A DNA stretch of 64,000 nt from assembly GCF_003259155.1 (NCBI RefSeq), contig NZ_QGMQ01000007.1, positions 186,001 to 250,000 of the forward strand. The letters run 5' to 3'. The first letter of the stretch is position 1, and each line of letters begins with the position of its first letter. The stretch comes from Marinimicrobium alkaliphilum (lineage in GTDB: Bacteria > Pseudomonadota > Gammaproteobacteria > Pseudomonadales > Cellvibrionaceae). Of the stretch, positions 11,270-20,276 are shown one piece after another. Under the pieces are notes generated by a model. It worked only from the letters and a program-made list of their open reading frames with translations. It made no database searches and was not told the origin of the DNA. Position numbers and translations under genes: made by a program.

Positions 11270-11325
11270 ATGCGGTCAGCGTCTGCTGAGTTGTCGCCAT
11301 TGGCCTCATCGGCCAACGGGGCGGA

Positions 11326-11354
11326 ACTATAATGATCTGGCGGGAGACTGTCAA
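11326..11354 (-). promoter_or_regulatory. sigma70-type promoter of tRNA-Leu
   Basis: On the minus strand, -35 TTGACA (11354-11349) and -10 TATAGT (11331-11326) with an exact 17-base spacer, followed by a GC-rich discriminator (CCGCCCC). This is the form expected of a stringently controlled stable-RNA promoter. It lies about 57 bases before the tRNA 5' end. Confidence 0.85.
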
Positions 11355-11524
11355 TAAACTTCGGCCATTTTTTTTGCGCGGGTAGGTTTATTGGCCGCAT
11401 TCACCTATAATCATGCCTGAAACCATAAGCTCGCGTGGCAGGCTGCAGCCTTGAGCGACAGAGACTACACTCCCGGTAACAGGATCCCCCTGACCGATCA
11501 TCGCAGTGCAACAGGATAACCATT

Positions 11525-14155
11525 TTGACTGATTCCAAGAACGACCCCCGCCTCCAGGACCCGCATTTCGAGCGCGAGGCAGAAAAATACGAAAATCCCA
11601 TCCCCAGCCGGGAGTACCTGCTGGAGGTGCTTGATAAAGCGCCGGGGCCCATGAGCCACCCGGCTGTGTGCGAGGCGCTCAAGATTTCTGACGAAGACGG
11701 CGTCGAAGCCGTGCGTCGCCGCCTGATCGCGATGGCCCGCGATGGCCAATTGCTGAGTAACCGCAAAGGCGATTTTGCGCCTCTGGATAAAACTGATTTG
11801 ATCCGCGGCCGGGTGCTGGGCCACCGGGACGGCTTCGGGTTTGTTGAGCGCGCCGACGGCGGTGCTGACATCTATTTACACAATCGCCAAATGCGCCGGG
11901 TTTTTCACGGTGACGAGGTTTTGGTACGCCTGCGCGGCCAAAACCACCGAGGTAAAGAAGAAGGTGCGATCGTTGAGGTCCTCAAGCGCAATACCGAGCA
12001 GATTGCCGGGCGCTTTGTGCGCGAGCAGGGCATCCAACTGGTACAGCCGGAAAACAGCCGCGTCACCCAGGACATTCTGATTCCTGCCGGCGCGGAAGGC
12101 GACGCCCAGGAAGGCCAGATTGTGGTGGTGGCCATTACCCAGCAGCCGGAAAAACAACACCGGGTCGCGGGCAAAGTCATCCGTGTGATGGGCGATCATA
12201 TGGCGCCGGGCATGGAAATTGACCTGGCGATCGAAGTTCATGGCATCCCCAATAGTTGGCCCGCAGCCGTGCTCGATCAGGCCAAGGGCATTCCGCCCGA
12301 AGTCCAGGAAGAGGATAAGGTCCACCGGGTCGATTTGCGCGATAAGCCCTTTATTACCATTGATGGCGAAGACGCTCGTGATTTTGACGACGCCGTGTTG
12401 TGTGAAAAGCGCAAAGACGGCTGGCGGCTCTACGTCGCGATTGCCGATGTCTCCCACTACGTCCACTGCGAGAGCCCGCTCGATCGTGAAGCGCAGCGCC
12501 GGGCCACCTCGGTCTATTTCCCGGACTATGTGGTGCCCATGTTGCCCGAGGCGCTGTCCAACGGCCTCTGTTCGCTCAACCCGGAAGTGGACCGTTTGTG
12601 TCTGGTGTGCGAAGCCAATCTCAACAATCAGGGTGAGGTCACCAGCTACCAGTTTTTTGAGGGGGTCATACACTCTCACGCGCGTATGACCTACACGCAG
12701 GTGGGCGAAATACTGGCGCATGATGGCGACGATGAGCACCCCATGCGCAAGACCTTTAATCACGTCTTGCCCCAGGTGCATCTGCTCCACGGGCTGTACA
12801 AGTGCCTGCGCAAAGCGCGCGATGAGCGCGGCGCGATCGATTTTGATACCGTCGAAACGCGCATTGTGTTTAACGATGCCCGCAAGATCGAGGAAATCGT
12901 ACCGGTGCGTCGCAACGACGCGCACAAGCTGATTGAAGAAGCGATGCTGTGCGCCAACGTGTGTGCGGCAGACTTTCTCGCCAGCCACAAGATTCCCTGT
13001 CTCTACCGGGTTCACGAAGGTCCCACAGAAGAGCGCCTCGCCGGCGTGCGGGAGTTTTTGAGCGAGCTGGGTCTGGATCTGCCCGGTGGCGATCAGCCCT
13101 CATCCGCTGACTACCAGACGTTGATGCAGAAAATTGCAGACCGTCCGGACAGCCACACCATTCAGATGGTGATGCTGCGCAGTCTGCGCCAGGCCGTATA
13201 TCAGGTGGAGAACAAGGGACACTTTGGCCTTGGCTACGACGCCTATGCCCACTTTACCTCGCCCATTCGCCGCTACCCCGACCTGATGGTTCACCGGGCA
13301 ATCCGCTCGGTGATTCGCAGTGACCGGCAGAGCGACAAAGTACGCCGGGTCGAAGGCGCCAAGCCGTTGCCCAAAGATGTTATCTACCCGTATGACACGG
13401 CATCGGTGGTGGGCCTCGGTGATCACTGCTCCGTGGCCGAACGGCGCGCTGACGAAGCTACCCGCGACGTGGTCAGTTGGCTCAAGTGCGAGTACCTTAT
13501 GGATCGGGTGGGCGAAGTCTTCCCGGGGGTGGTGACCGCCGCGACCAACTTCGGTCTCTTTGTCGAGCTCAAAGACCTGTACGTCGAGGGCCTGGTTCAC
13601 ATCACGGCGCTGCCGTCTGACTACTACCACTTCGATCCGGTCAAGCACCGGTTGGTGGGTGATCGCACCCGTCAGGTCTTCGGCCTGAGTGACGAGCTGA
13701 CCGTACGCGTGGTGCGGGTCGACCTGGACAGTCGTAAAGTGGACTTTGAATTGGAGTCGGTGATCCAGGCCAATCGCGCCAGCGGTAATAAGCCAGCCGC
13801 CAAATCGAATAAAGGTAAGGGCAAAGGCTCTCAAGGCAAGTCTGGTCAGGCAAAATCTGGACAGGGCAAGTCTGGACAGGGCAAGTCTGGACAGGGCAAA
13901 GGCGGTCAAGGCAAGTCGGGGCAGGATAAGTCAGGTCAGGGCAAACCCGCTCAGAACAAACGTGGCCGCTCCGGTCGAGGCCGAGCGGACAGAGGAGCAA
14001 GCGATGGCAAACATGGCAAGGCACGTCAACGCCCGTCGTCGTCTGCGTCAGTTCGACCGACGCAAAAGCCGGCGGCGCCTGAGAAACAGTCTGTCTTTGC
14101 AAAGGCAGCGTCTGGCGTTAAAAAGGCGCTGGCTCGCTTTACGAAGAAAAAGTAA
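11525..14155 (+). CDS. rnr: Ribonuclease R
   Basis: Processive 3'-5' exoribonuclease that degrades structured RNA; 876 residues. An N-terminal winged-helix region (EAEKYENPIPSREYLLEVL), cold-shock-like OB folds, the RNB catalytic domain with acidic cluster DGEDARDFDDAV (about 280-291) and signature HFTSPIRRYPDLMVHRA, then an S1 domain (about 650-735), and a long basic tail. The start is TTG at 11525 with AGGA 9 bases upstream; no ATG fits. The tail contains period-5 GQGKS repeats (see repeat at 13831). The rnr-rlmB pair is conserved. Confidence 0.96.
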   Translation: MTDSKNDPRLQDPHFEREAEKYENPIPSREYLLEVLDKAPGPMSHPAVCEALKISDEDGVEAVRRRLIAMARDGQLLSNRKGDFAPLDKTDLIRGRVLGHRDGFGFVERADGGADIYLHNRQMRRVFHGDEVLVRLRGQNHRGKEEGAIVEVLKRNTEQIAGRFVREQGIQLVQPENSRVTQDILIPAGAEGDAQEGQIVVVAITQQPEKQHRVAGKVIRVMGDHMAPGMEIDLAIEVHGIPNSWPAAVLDQAKGIPPEVQEEDKVHRVDLRDKPFITIDGEDARDFDDAVLCEKRKDGWRLYVAIADVSHYVHCESPLDREAQRRATSVYFPDYVVPMLPEALSNGLCSLNPEVDRLCLVCEANLNNQGEVTSYQFFEGVIHSHARMTYTQVGEILAHDGDDEHPMRKTFNHVLPQVHLLHGLYKCLRKARDERGAIDFDTVETRIVFNDARKIEEIVPVRRNDAHKLIEEAMLCANVCAADFLASHKIPCLYRVHEGPTEERLAGVREFLSELGLDLPGGDQPSSADYQTLMQKIADRPDSHTIQMVMLRSLRQAVYQVENKGHFGLGYDAYAHFTSPIRRYPDLMVHRAIRSVIRSDRQSDKVRRVEGAKPLPKDVIYPYDTASVVGLGDHCSVAERRADEATRDVVSWLKCEYLMDRVGEVFPGVVTAATNFGLFVELKDLYVEGLVHITALPSDYYHFDPVKHRLVGDRTRQVFGLSDELTVRVVRVDLDSRKVDFELESVIQANRASGNKPAAKSNKGKGKGSQGKSGQAKSGQGKSGQGKSGQGKGGQGKSGQDKSGQGKPAQNKRGRSGRGRADRGASDGKHGKARQRPSSSASVRPTQKPAAPEKQSVFAKAASGVKKALARFTKKK
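13831..13955 (+). repeat. 15-base tandem repeats in the rnr 3' end
   Basis: About eight in-frame copies of a 15-base unit (type TCTGGACAGGGCAAG) encode repeated SGQGK in the Lys-rich tail of RNase R. Three adjacent copies (about 13854-13898) are nearly identical; the flanking ones have diverged. Unit length is a multiple of three, so slippage would change tail length without shifting the frame. Confidence 0.85.
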
Positions 14156-14224
14156 ATGCTGGATCACCAACCTGCGTGACCTCCATCGCAGGGGTGATCC
14201 CGACGATTCGGATCGGACATCATC

Positions 14225-14974
14225 TTGAGTAAGTTAACCACGGTTTACGGTCTGCACGCAGTGCAGGCCGTTCTTAAAAGTGCCCCACAACGGGTTCAGG
14301 CGCTCTATACCCAACAGGGGCGTCAGGATCAGCGCCTGCAAAAAATTCTCAACCTCGCCAAGGTCAATGATCTGCCGGTCAAGCCCCTTGCGCGCGCGCG
14401 CCTTGATGCCTTGTGTGATGGGGAAAATCATCAGGGCGTCGTGGCCGAGTGCACCCCAGGGGAGATCCACGATGAGGGTTATCTGGAAGCGCTGCTGACA
14501 AAACTCGACCGGCCGCCGTTTCTGCTGATCCTTGATGGCGTCACCGATCCTCACAATCTCGGCGCCTGCTTGCGCAGCGCCGAGGCGGCGGGTGTGGATG
14601 CCGTTATCGCGCCCAAAGACAAGTCGGCAGGGCTCAGTCCGGTGGCGCGCAAGGTAGCCTGCGGCGCCGCTGAAGTGGTGCCGTTTATTCCAGTGACCAA
14701 TCTGGCGCGCACCATGAAGCAGTTACAGATGGCCGGCGTCTGGCTGGTCGGTGCAGCCGGTGAGGCCGAGCAGAGCCTGTATCAGATGGCGTTGACCGGC
14801 CCGATCGGGCTGGTGATGGGTGCAGAAGGGGAGGGCCTGCGGCGCCTGACCCGGGAGCACTGCGACCACCTGATCAGCATCCCCATGGCGGGCAGCGTCA
14901 GCAGCCTCAATGTCTCGGTGGCTACTGGCGTCTGTCTGTTTGAGGCGGTACGCCAGCGGAATTCGGCATCTTAG
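14225..14974 (+). CDS. rlmB: 23S rRNA (guanosine-2'-O)-methyltransferase RlmB
   Basis: SPOUT methyltransferase that modifies G2251 of 23S rRNA; 249 residues. An N-terminal substrate-binding domain (about 1-75) precedes the knotted SpoU domain with motif 1 DPHNLGACLRSAEAAG and motifs 2/3 MGAEGEG and SLNVSVATGVCLFEA. The TTG start at 14225 gives MSKLTTVYGLHAVQ, matching the family; no ATG alternative exists. The stop codon TAG overlaps the stop codon of the convergent gntR-type gene. Confidence 0.95.
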   Translation: MSKLTTVYGLHAVQAVLKSAPQRVQALYTQQGRQDQRLQKILNLAKVNDLPVKPLARARLDALCDGENHQGVVAECTPGEIHDEGYLEALLTKLDRPPFLLILDGVTDPHNLGACLRSAEAAGVDAVIAPKDKSAGLSPVARKVACGAAEVVPFIPVTNLARTMKQLQMAGVWLVGAAGEAEQSLYQMALTGPIGLVMGAEGEGLRRLTREHCDHLISIPMAGSVSSLNVSVATGVCLFEAVRQRNSAS

Positions 14975-15612
14975 GCGGGTGGGTGTTGGGCGCGTAGCAG
15001 CGCGCTCGATGCCCGGCGCGAGGCCTCGGTGTCGCGCGCGCTGATGGCCGCATATAACGGACGATGATGATCGCATCCCAGCCCGTCCAACCAATCCTCC
15101 CGTCCGCGCAAGGCCGATACCTGAGCCGTCAGCAGGGTGTGACCAATGTGCGCCAGCAGCTCGTTAGTGGACAATGCCAATAGCGTTTCATGGAAGCGTT
15201 CGTAGGCGTCCAGTAAGGGTGCCTGTTCCCGTTCCCGCTCGATCACCTCAAGCGCTGATTCCAATTGTTCACAATCCTGCCCGGTCGCCCGGTGCGCCGC
15301 CTGAGCTGCGCATTCGGGCAGCACCACGCCTTGCACCCCGAGCAGCAAGCCGTCGAAATCTGCGACTGGCATGGCTTCAATCATCCAGCTCAAGACCTGA
15401 TGATCGAGCAGATTCCAGCGCGCACGGGCCTGCACCTGCAGTCCCACTCGGGGTTTGGCGCAGAGCATACCCTTGGCGCCCAGGGCTTTGGTGGCTTCGC
15501 GCAGTACCGGGCGGCTGATGCCAAAGTTCTCGCACAGCTCCGCCTCCAGGGGCAGGCGGGTGCCTTCCGGGTAGAGGCCCGCGACAATATCCTTGCCGAG
15601 TGCGTCCAGCAC
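14971..15612 (-). CDS. GntR family (FCD subfamily) transcriptional regulator of the arabinose genes
   Basis: 213 residues from GTG at 15612: winged helix-turn-helix (about 1-65, with LPLEAELCENFGISRPVLRE) and an all-helical FCD effector domain with the metal-binding pattern D-x3-H ... H (AYERFHETL, CDHHRPLY). No ATG exists upstream in frame before a stop at about 15690, and the GTG has no Shine-Dalgarno, so the start is uncertain. A non-ATG start nearer 15660, after GAGGAA, is possible. It is divergent from the pentonate dehydratase gene. A copy of the 16-base motif lies at 15646, which suggests autoregulation. The effector (arabinose, arabonate or a phosphate) cannot be read from sequence. 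Confidence 0.88.
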   Translation of the reverse strand: MLDALGKDIVAGLYPEGTRLPLEAELCENFGISRPVLREATKALGAKGMLCAKPRVGLQVQARARWNLLDHQVLSWMIEAMPVADFDGLLLGVQGVVLPECAAQAAHRATGQDCEQLESALEVIEREREQAPLLDAYERFHETLLALSTNELLAHIGHTLLTAQVSALRGREDWLDGLGCDHHRPLYAAISARDTEASRRASSALLRAQHPPA

Positions 15613-15645
15613 CTGATCAAAACGGGTACGGGTTTTAGGTGATAA

Positions 15646-15661
15646 TTGTAATATAATAATG
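15646..15661 (-). promoter_or_regulatory. Putative GntR operator, copy A (own gene)
   Basis: TTGTAATATAATAATG on the plus strand, 34-49 bases before the GTG of the regulator. It shares the pattern WTGTAWTATAAT with copies B, C and D. On the minus strand it contains TATATT, a usable -10, so a repressor here would block its own promoter. Confidence 0.6.
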
Positions 15662-15777
15662 TTCCTCGTTTGCTGCTTGCCGACCCATTTTCACCGAAGA
15701 AGAGCGACAATTGTCGCCAGTACGCTCCTGTTAGTGAGTTTGAGCGTCAATTGAGGGCCCAAAGTCGGATTTAATCG

Positions 15778-15815
15778 TTGAGTTCACCAAACTCTGGGGT
15801 TATATTATATTACAT
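15778..15815 (+). promoter_or_regulatory. Promoter of the pentonate dehydratase operon with operator copy B
   Basis: -35 TTGAGT (15778-15783), 17-base spacer, -10 TATATT (15801-15806). Operator copy TTATATTATATTACAT (15800-15815) covers the -10, the classic position for repression. The coding start is about 60 bases downstream. Confidence 0.7.
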
Positions 15816-15865
15816 TTGGTGCTGAGCCAAGCGCCGACTGACTCACAATAACAAAGGTGGCATTC

Positions 15866-17605
15866 ATGGCGGATAACCCCAAAACGCCCAAGCACCCGCT
15901 CCGGTCTGCGCAATGGTTTGGCCTCAAGGACAAAAACGGCTTTATGTACCGCAGTTGGATGAAAAATCAGGGGATTCCCGAGCATCACTTCTGTGGTCGT
16001 CCGGTGATCGGGATCTGTAACACCTGGTCCGAGCTGACGCCCTGCAACGCACACTTCCGCGAGCTGGCGGACAAAGTCCGCCGGGGCATTATCGAAGCCG
16101 GCGGTGTGCCGGTCGAGTTCCCGGTATTCTCCAGCGGCGAGTCCAACTTGCGGCCCACGGCGATGCTCACCCGCAATCTGGCGGCGATGGATGTGGAAGA
16201 GTCGATCCGCGGCAACCCCATCGACGGCGTCGTGCTGATGGCCGGCTGCGACAAGACCACCCCCGCGTTGCTTATGGGAGCGGCGAGCTGTGATGTGCCC
16301 GCCATCGTAGTCACCGGTGGCCCGATGCTCAATGGCAAACACCACGGCCGGGACGTGGGCTCGGGCACCCTGGTGTGGACCATGCACGAAGACTACAAAG
16401 CCGGCCGTATCAGCCTTCAGGACTTCCTCGATGCCGAGGCGGGCATGTCCCGCTCTGCCGGCACCTGCAATACCATGGGGACAGCGTCCACCATGGCCTG
16501 CCTGGCCGAGGTGATGGGCGTTTCACTGCCGCACAATGCCGCGATTCCGGCGGTGGATTCGCGCCGCAGTGTGCTCGCTCATCTGTCGGGGATGCGCATC
16601 GTGGACATGGTTCATGAAAACCTGTGCCTCTCGAAAGTGCTGACCCGTGACGCCTTTATCAATGCCATCCGCACCAATGCGGTGATCGGCGGCTCCACCA
16701 ATGCGGTGATACACCTGAAAGCCATCGCCCAGCGGGTTGGCGTGCCCCTGAGCATGGATGACTGGCAGACCTACGGCAAAGACGTGCCCACGCTGGTCAA
16801 TCTGCAACCCTCCGGGCGCTACCTGATGGAAGAGTTCTACTACGCTGGGGGCTTGCCCGCGGTGCTCAAGCGCATGGGGGATGCCGGGCTGTTGCACAAG
16901 GAAGCGCTCACGGTGAACGGCAAGACCCTGTGGGAGAACAACCGCGAGGCTCCCTGCTATAACGACGATGTCATTCGCCCGCTGGATAATCCGCTATGTG
17001 CCAATGGTGGCATCTGCGTGCTCAAAGGCAACCTGGCGCCACGCGGTGCGGTGCTCAAGCCGTCATCGGCCACGCCGGCATTGATGCGGCACCGGGGACG
17101 GGCGCTGGTGTTCGATTCGTTCGAGGACTATAAGGCCCGAATCGATGACCCGGACCTGGATGTGGATGAGAACAGCGTCCTGGTGTTGCGTAACTGCGGG
17201 CCCAAGGGTTACCCGGGTATGGCCGAAGTCGGCAATATCGGCCTGCCGCCGAAGTTACTCAAGAAGGGAGTGACCGATATGCTCCGGGTCACGGATGCGC
17301 GCATGAGTGGCACCGCCTACGGCACTGTGGTGCTCCACGTCACCCCAGAGTCCCGGGAGCTGGGGCCGCTGGCCGCCGTGCGCGATGGTGACATGATTCG
17401 CGTGGACGCGAGCACGGGCGAGCTGGAGCTGGAGGTCTCCGATCAGACCCTGGCCGAACGGATGGGCGAGCTGGTTGCGCCCGCGCCGCCCTTGACCGGT
17501 TATATGCGCCTTTACCTGGATCATGTCACCCAGGCCGATGAAGGCTGTGATTTCGACTTTTTAGTGGGTTGTCGGGGCGCCGACGTCCCCGGCCATTCGC
17601 ACTGA
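15866..17605 (+). CDS. IlvD/Edd family L-arabonate (pentonate) dehydratase
   Basis: Iron-sulfur dehydratase expected to turn L-arabonate (or D-xylonate) into the 2-keto-3-deoxy acid; 579 residues. Cluster cysteines sit in TPCNAH, AGCDKTT (with the carbamylated Lys) and GTCNTMG, and the catalytic Ser in RMSGTAYG. The overall sequence follows the sugar-acid branch (for example SMDDWQTYGKDVPTLVNL, PSGRYLMEEF) rather than amino-acid IlvD. ATG 15866 has AAAGGTGG (15853-15860) upstream. It is the first gene of a two-gene operon with the aldose dehydrogenase. No lactonase, keto-deoxy-acid dehydratase or aldolase is in the window. Confidence 0.9.
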   Translation: MADNPKTPKHPLRSAQWFGLKDKNGFMYRSWMKNQGIPEHHFCGRPVIGICNTWSELTPCNAHFRELADKVRRGIIEAGGVPVEFPVFSSGESNLRPTAMLTRNLAAMDVEESIRGNPIDGVVLMAGCDKTTPALLMGAASCDVPAIVVTGGPMLNGKHHGRDVGSGTLVWTMHEDYKAGRISLQDFLDAEAGMSRSAGTCNTMGTASTMACLAEVMGVSLPHNAAIPAVDSRRSVLAHLSGMRIVDMVHENLCLSKVLTRDAFINAIRTNAVIGGSTNAVIHLKAIAQRVGVPLSMDDWQTYGKDVPTLVNLQPSGRYLMEEFYYAGGLPAVLKRMGDAGLLHKEALTVNGKTLWENNREAPCYNDDVIRPLDNPLCANGGICVLKGNLAPRGAVLKPSSATPALMRHRGRALVFDSFEDYKARIDDPDLDVDENSVLVLRNCGPKGYPGMAEVGNIGLPPKLLKKGVTDMLRVTDARMSGTAYGTVVLHVTPESRELGPLAAVRDGDMIRVDASTGELELEVSDQTLAERMGELVAPAPPLTGYMRLYLDHVTQADEGCDFDFLVGCRGADVPGHSH

Positions 17606-17630
17606 TTCTTTACCCTCCGGAGTGAGCTGC

Positions 17631-18398
17631 ATGCCGCTGAGCAATGTCTACCCGAGCCTGAAAGGCAAAACGGTTTTGATTACCGGAGGCGCCACCGGGA
17701 TTGGCGCCAACCTCGTGGAATCATTTGCGCGCCAGGGGGCGCACGTCGCTTTTATTGATGTTCGCGACGACGAAGGTTGGGCGTTGGCGGAGTCACTGGC
17801 CGGTGAGGTCGACCTGTCGCCGCGCTACTACCATTGCGACCTGCTCGACATAGACGCCTTGCGGGACACCATTGCCCGGGTCAAGGAGGTGTGTGGCCCC
17901 GTGTCGGTGTTGATCAACAACGCCGCCAACGATGCTCGTCACGATTTTCGCGATGTCACGGTGGCGTACTGGGATGAGCGCATGGCGGTCAACCTGCGCC
18001 ACCATTTCTTCGCTTCCCAGGCGGTTTACTCCCACATGTGTGAGCTCGGCGGCGGTGCGATTATCAATCTGGGCTCCATGAGCTGGTACGCCTCCCAAGG
18101 GGGGATGCCCGGTTACACCAGCGCCAAAGCGGCGATTGAGGGCCTTACTCGCGGTCTCGCCCGGGATATGGGCAGCGACGGCATTCGGGTCAACACACTG
18201 GTGCCCGGTTGGGTGATGACCGATCGTCAGGTGGAGACACTGATAGACGCCAGCGCGGTGAAGGGGATTCGCGCCAGTCAGTGTCTGAAAGCCGCCGTTA
18301 TGCCGGAGGATATCAGTGCCATGGCACTGTTTCTTGCGTCAGACGATAGCCGCCTTTGCACCGCCCAGCACTTTATCGTCGATGGCGGCTGGGTGTAG
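17631..18398 (+). CDS. SDR aldose 1-dehydrogenase (D-xylose/L-arabinose type)
   Basis: NAD-dependent short-chain dehydrogenase, 255 residues. Cofactor motif TGGATGIGA (about 18-26), NNAAND, catalytic Ser in GSMSW and YTSAK. The stretches VAYWDERMAVNLRH and DDSRLCTAQHFIVDGGW closely follow Caulobacter D-xylose 1-dehydrogenase (XylB type), so the likely reaction is oxidation of a pentose to its lactone. It lies 25 bases after the dehydratase. ATG 17631 has GGAG (17619-17622) eight bases before it. In this island L-arabinose is the likelier substrate, but xylose or galactose are open. Confidence 0.88.
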   Translation: MPLSNVYPSLKGKTVLITGGATGIGANLVESFARQGAHVAFIDVRDDEGWALAESLAGEVDLSPRYYHCDLLDIDALRDTIARVKEVCGPVSVLINNAANDARHDFRDVTVAYWDERMAVNLRHHFFASQAVYSHMCELGGGAIINLGSMSWYASQGGMPGYTSAKAAIEGLTRGLARDMGSDGIRVNTLVPGWVMTDRQVETLIDASAVKGIRASQCLKAAVMPEDISAMALFLASDDSRLCTAQHFIVDGGWV

Positions 18399-18495
18399 CG
18401 CACAGCGCGGCGTAAGCCCGCGTACGCACTGGTTTTCAGCGTGCCGCCCGATCGATGCGGCAAGCAGTATTCACGCTTCTTAACGGGCTCTGGCA

Positions 18496-18535
18496 TTGAC
18501 AAACCGCTTCCTGTCCCGATAATATTATAATACAA
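18496..18535 (+). promoter_or_regulatory. Promoter of araBDA with operator copy C
   Basis: -35 TTGACA (18496-18501), 16-base spacer, -10 GATAAT (18518-18523). Operator copy TAATATTATAATACAA (18520-18535) overlaps the -10 and the start region. The reverse complement of this copy matches copy D at 15 of 16 bases. It lies about 75 bases before araB. Confidence 0.75.
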
Positions 18536-18608
18536 TAGCGCAAATAAGCTTGCGGCCTTAAACGCAAGTCTGCGCGTGACAGATCAATACATGAATAAGG
18601 TGGTATTT

Positions 18609-20276
18609 ATGGCGTCTTATGCCCTGGGCCTGGACTATGGCTCGGACTCTGTGAGGGCTCTCCTGGTCGATGTTGAAACCGGTACCGAGGTGGCCACCGA
18701 CGTGGTCTATTACCCTCGCTGGAAGCAGGGCCTTTATTGCGAACCGGCCAAGGATCAGTTCCGTCAGCACCCGCTCGACTATGTCGAAAGTCTCGAACAG
18801 GTCGTCAACGGGCTGTGGAGCAAGGCGCCTGCCGGTGCCGCACAGCAGGTTATCGGCATGAGCTTTGATACCACCGGCTCGACGCCTGTCGCTGTCGATG
18901 CCGAGGGGCAGGCGCTGGCGCTCAAGCCGGAATTTGCCGACAACCCCAACGCCATGTTTGTGCTCTGGAAAGATCACACCGCGGTTAAAGAGGCGCAGGA
19001 AATTACTGCCGCCGCCGAACAGGCCGACGAAAATTACCTGAAGTACGAAGGCGGCATCTACTCATCCGAGTGGTTCTGGGCCAAAGCATTGCACGTGCTG
19101 CGTGCCGACGCGGACGTCGTGGCGGCAGCGCATACCTGGGTCGAGCACTGCGACTGGATGACCGCCATTGTGACCGGCACCACGCATCCGGATAGCTTCC
19201 GCGCCAGCCGTTGTGCCGCGGGCCATAAAGTCATGTGGCATGAGAGTTGGGGCGGTTACCCCCCGAACGATTTCTTTACCGGTATTGACCCGCTGCTCGA
19301 CGGGCTGCGCGATCGCCTGCCCGCGGATACCTTTACGGCGGATCAGAGTGTGGGCCCATTGACCACCGAGTGGGCGCAAAAACTGGGCCTGCCGGTGGGC
19401 ACGCCCGTAGGCTTCAGCGCTTTCGACTGCCACATGGGCGCCGTGGCGGCCAACGTCCAGCCGGGCGCACTCACCAAGGTGATGGGCACCTCGACGTGCG
19501 ATATCACCGTGGCCAGCTACGAGGACATTGCCGACAAATGCATTCGCGGCATCTGCGGGCAGGTCGACGGCTCGGTGCTGCCGGGCATGGTCGGGCTGGA
19601 AGCGGGGCAGTCGGCCTTTGGCGATCTTTACGCCTGGTTCCGCAAGCTGGTCAACGGACCTGCAGCGCAGGTGTTGGCGGGCACCTCGACGGTGGACAGT
19701 GCAACCGCGCAAAAATTGATTGAAGAGATTGAAGACAACACGCTGCGGCTGCTCGGCGACACAGCCAGCCAGTTGCCCCCCGGTGCCAACGGCCTGACCG
19801 CCCTCGATTGGGTCAATGGTCGGCGCACGCCGGATGCGGATCAGACCGTGAGCGGTGCCATCGCCGGCCTGAAAATGGGCAGCGGCGCTGCGGAAGTCTT
19901 TCGTGCTCTGGTGGAGGCTACCGCCTTTGGTGCCCGCGCCATCATTGAGCGTTTTCGCGAAGAGGGCGTTGCGGTGAACTCGGTGATCGGTATCGGAGGC
20001 ATTTCGAAAAAGTCCGACTTCATCATGCAGACCTGTGCCGACATCTGGGGTTGCCCGGTGGATGTACTCGAAAGTGAACAGAGTTGTGCCTTGGGGGCGG
20101 CAATTTTCGCCTCGGTGGTCGGCGGTGCTCATCCGGATGTGGCCAGTGCGCAAAAAGTCATGGCCTCACCGGTGAGCAAAACCTACACCCCGAACCCGGA
20201 CATGAAAGCCACTTACGACACCCTCTACGCCAAGTACCAGGCCTTGGGTGCTTATGTTGATGGAGGCCGTGCATGA
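18609..20276 (+). CDS. araB: Ribulokinase AraB
   Basis: FGGY-family kinase that phosphorylates L-ribulose at O5 with ATP; 555 residues. N-terminal ATPase motif GLDYGSDSVRALLVD, then YPRWKQGLYC and FRQHPLDYVES, all typical of AraB. The second phosphate motif region shows MGTSTCDITV and, near the C-terminus, GIGGISKKSDFIMQ. ATG 18609, with AAGG (18597-18600) upstream, gives the usual MASYALGLD. An ATG at 18591 would add six residues. The stop TGA overlaps the araD ATG. Confidence 0.96.
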   Translation: MASYALGLDYGSDSVRALLVDVETGTEVATDVVYYPRWKQGLYCEPAKDQFRQHPLDYVESLEQVVNGLWSKAPAGAAQQVIGMSFDTTGSTPVAVDAEGQALALKPEFADNPNAMFVLWKDHTAVKEAQEITAAAEQADENYLKYEGGIYSSEWFWAKALHVLRADADVVAAAHTWVEHCDWMTAIVTGTTHPDSFRASRCAAGHKVMWHESWGGYPPNDFFTGIDPLLDGLRDRLPADTFTADQSVGPLTTEWAQKLGLPVGTPVGFSAFDCHMGAVAANVQPGALTKVMGTSTCDITVASYEDIADKCIRGICGQVDGSVLPGMVGLEAGQSAFGDLYAWFRKLVNGPAAQVLAGTSTVDSATAQKLIEEIEDNTLRLLGDTASQLPPGANGLTALDWVNGRRTPDADQTVSGAIAGLKMGSGAAEVFRALVEATAFGARAIIERFREEGVAVNSVIGIGGISKKSDFIMQTCADIWGCPVDVLESEQSCALGAAIFASVVGGAHPDVASAQKVMASPVSKTYTPNPDMKATYDTLYAKYQALGAYVDGGRA

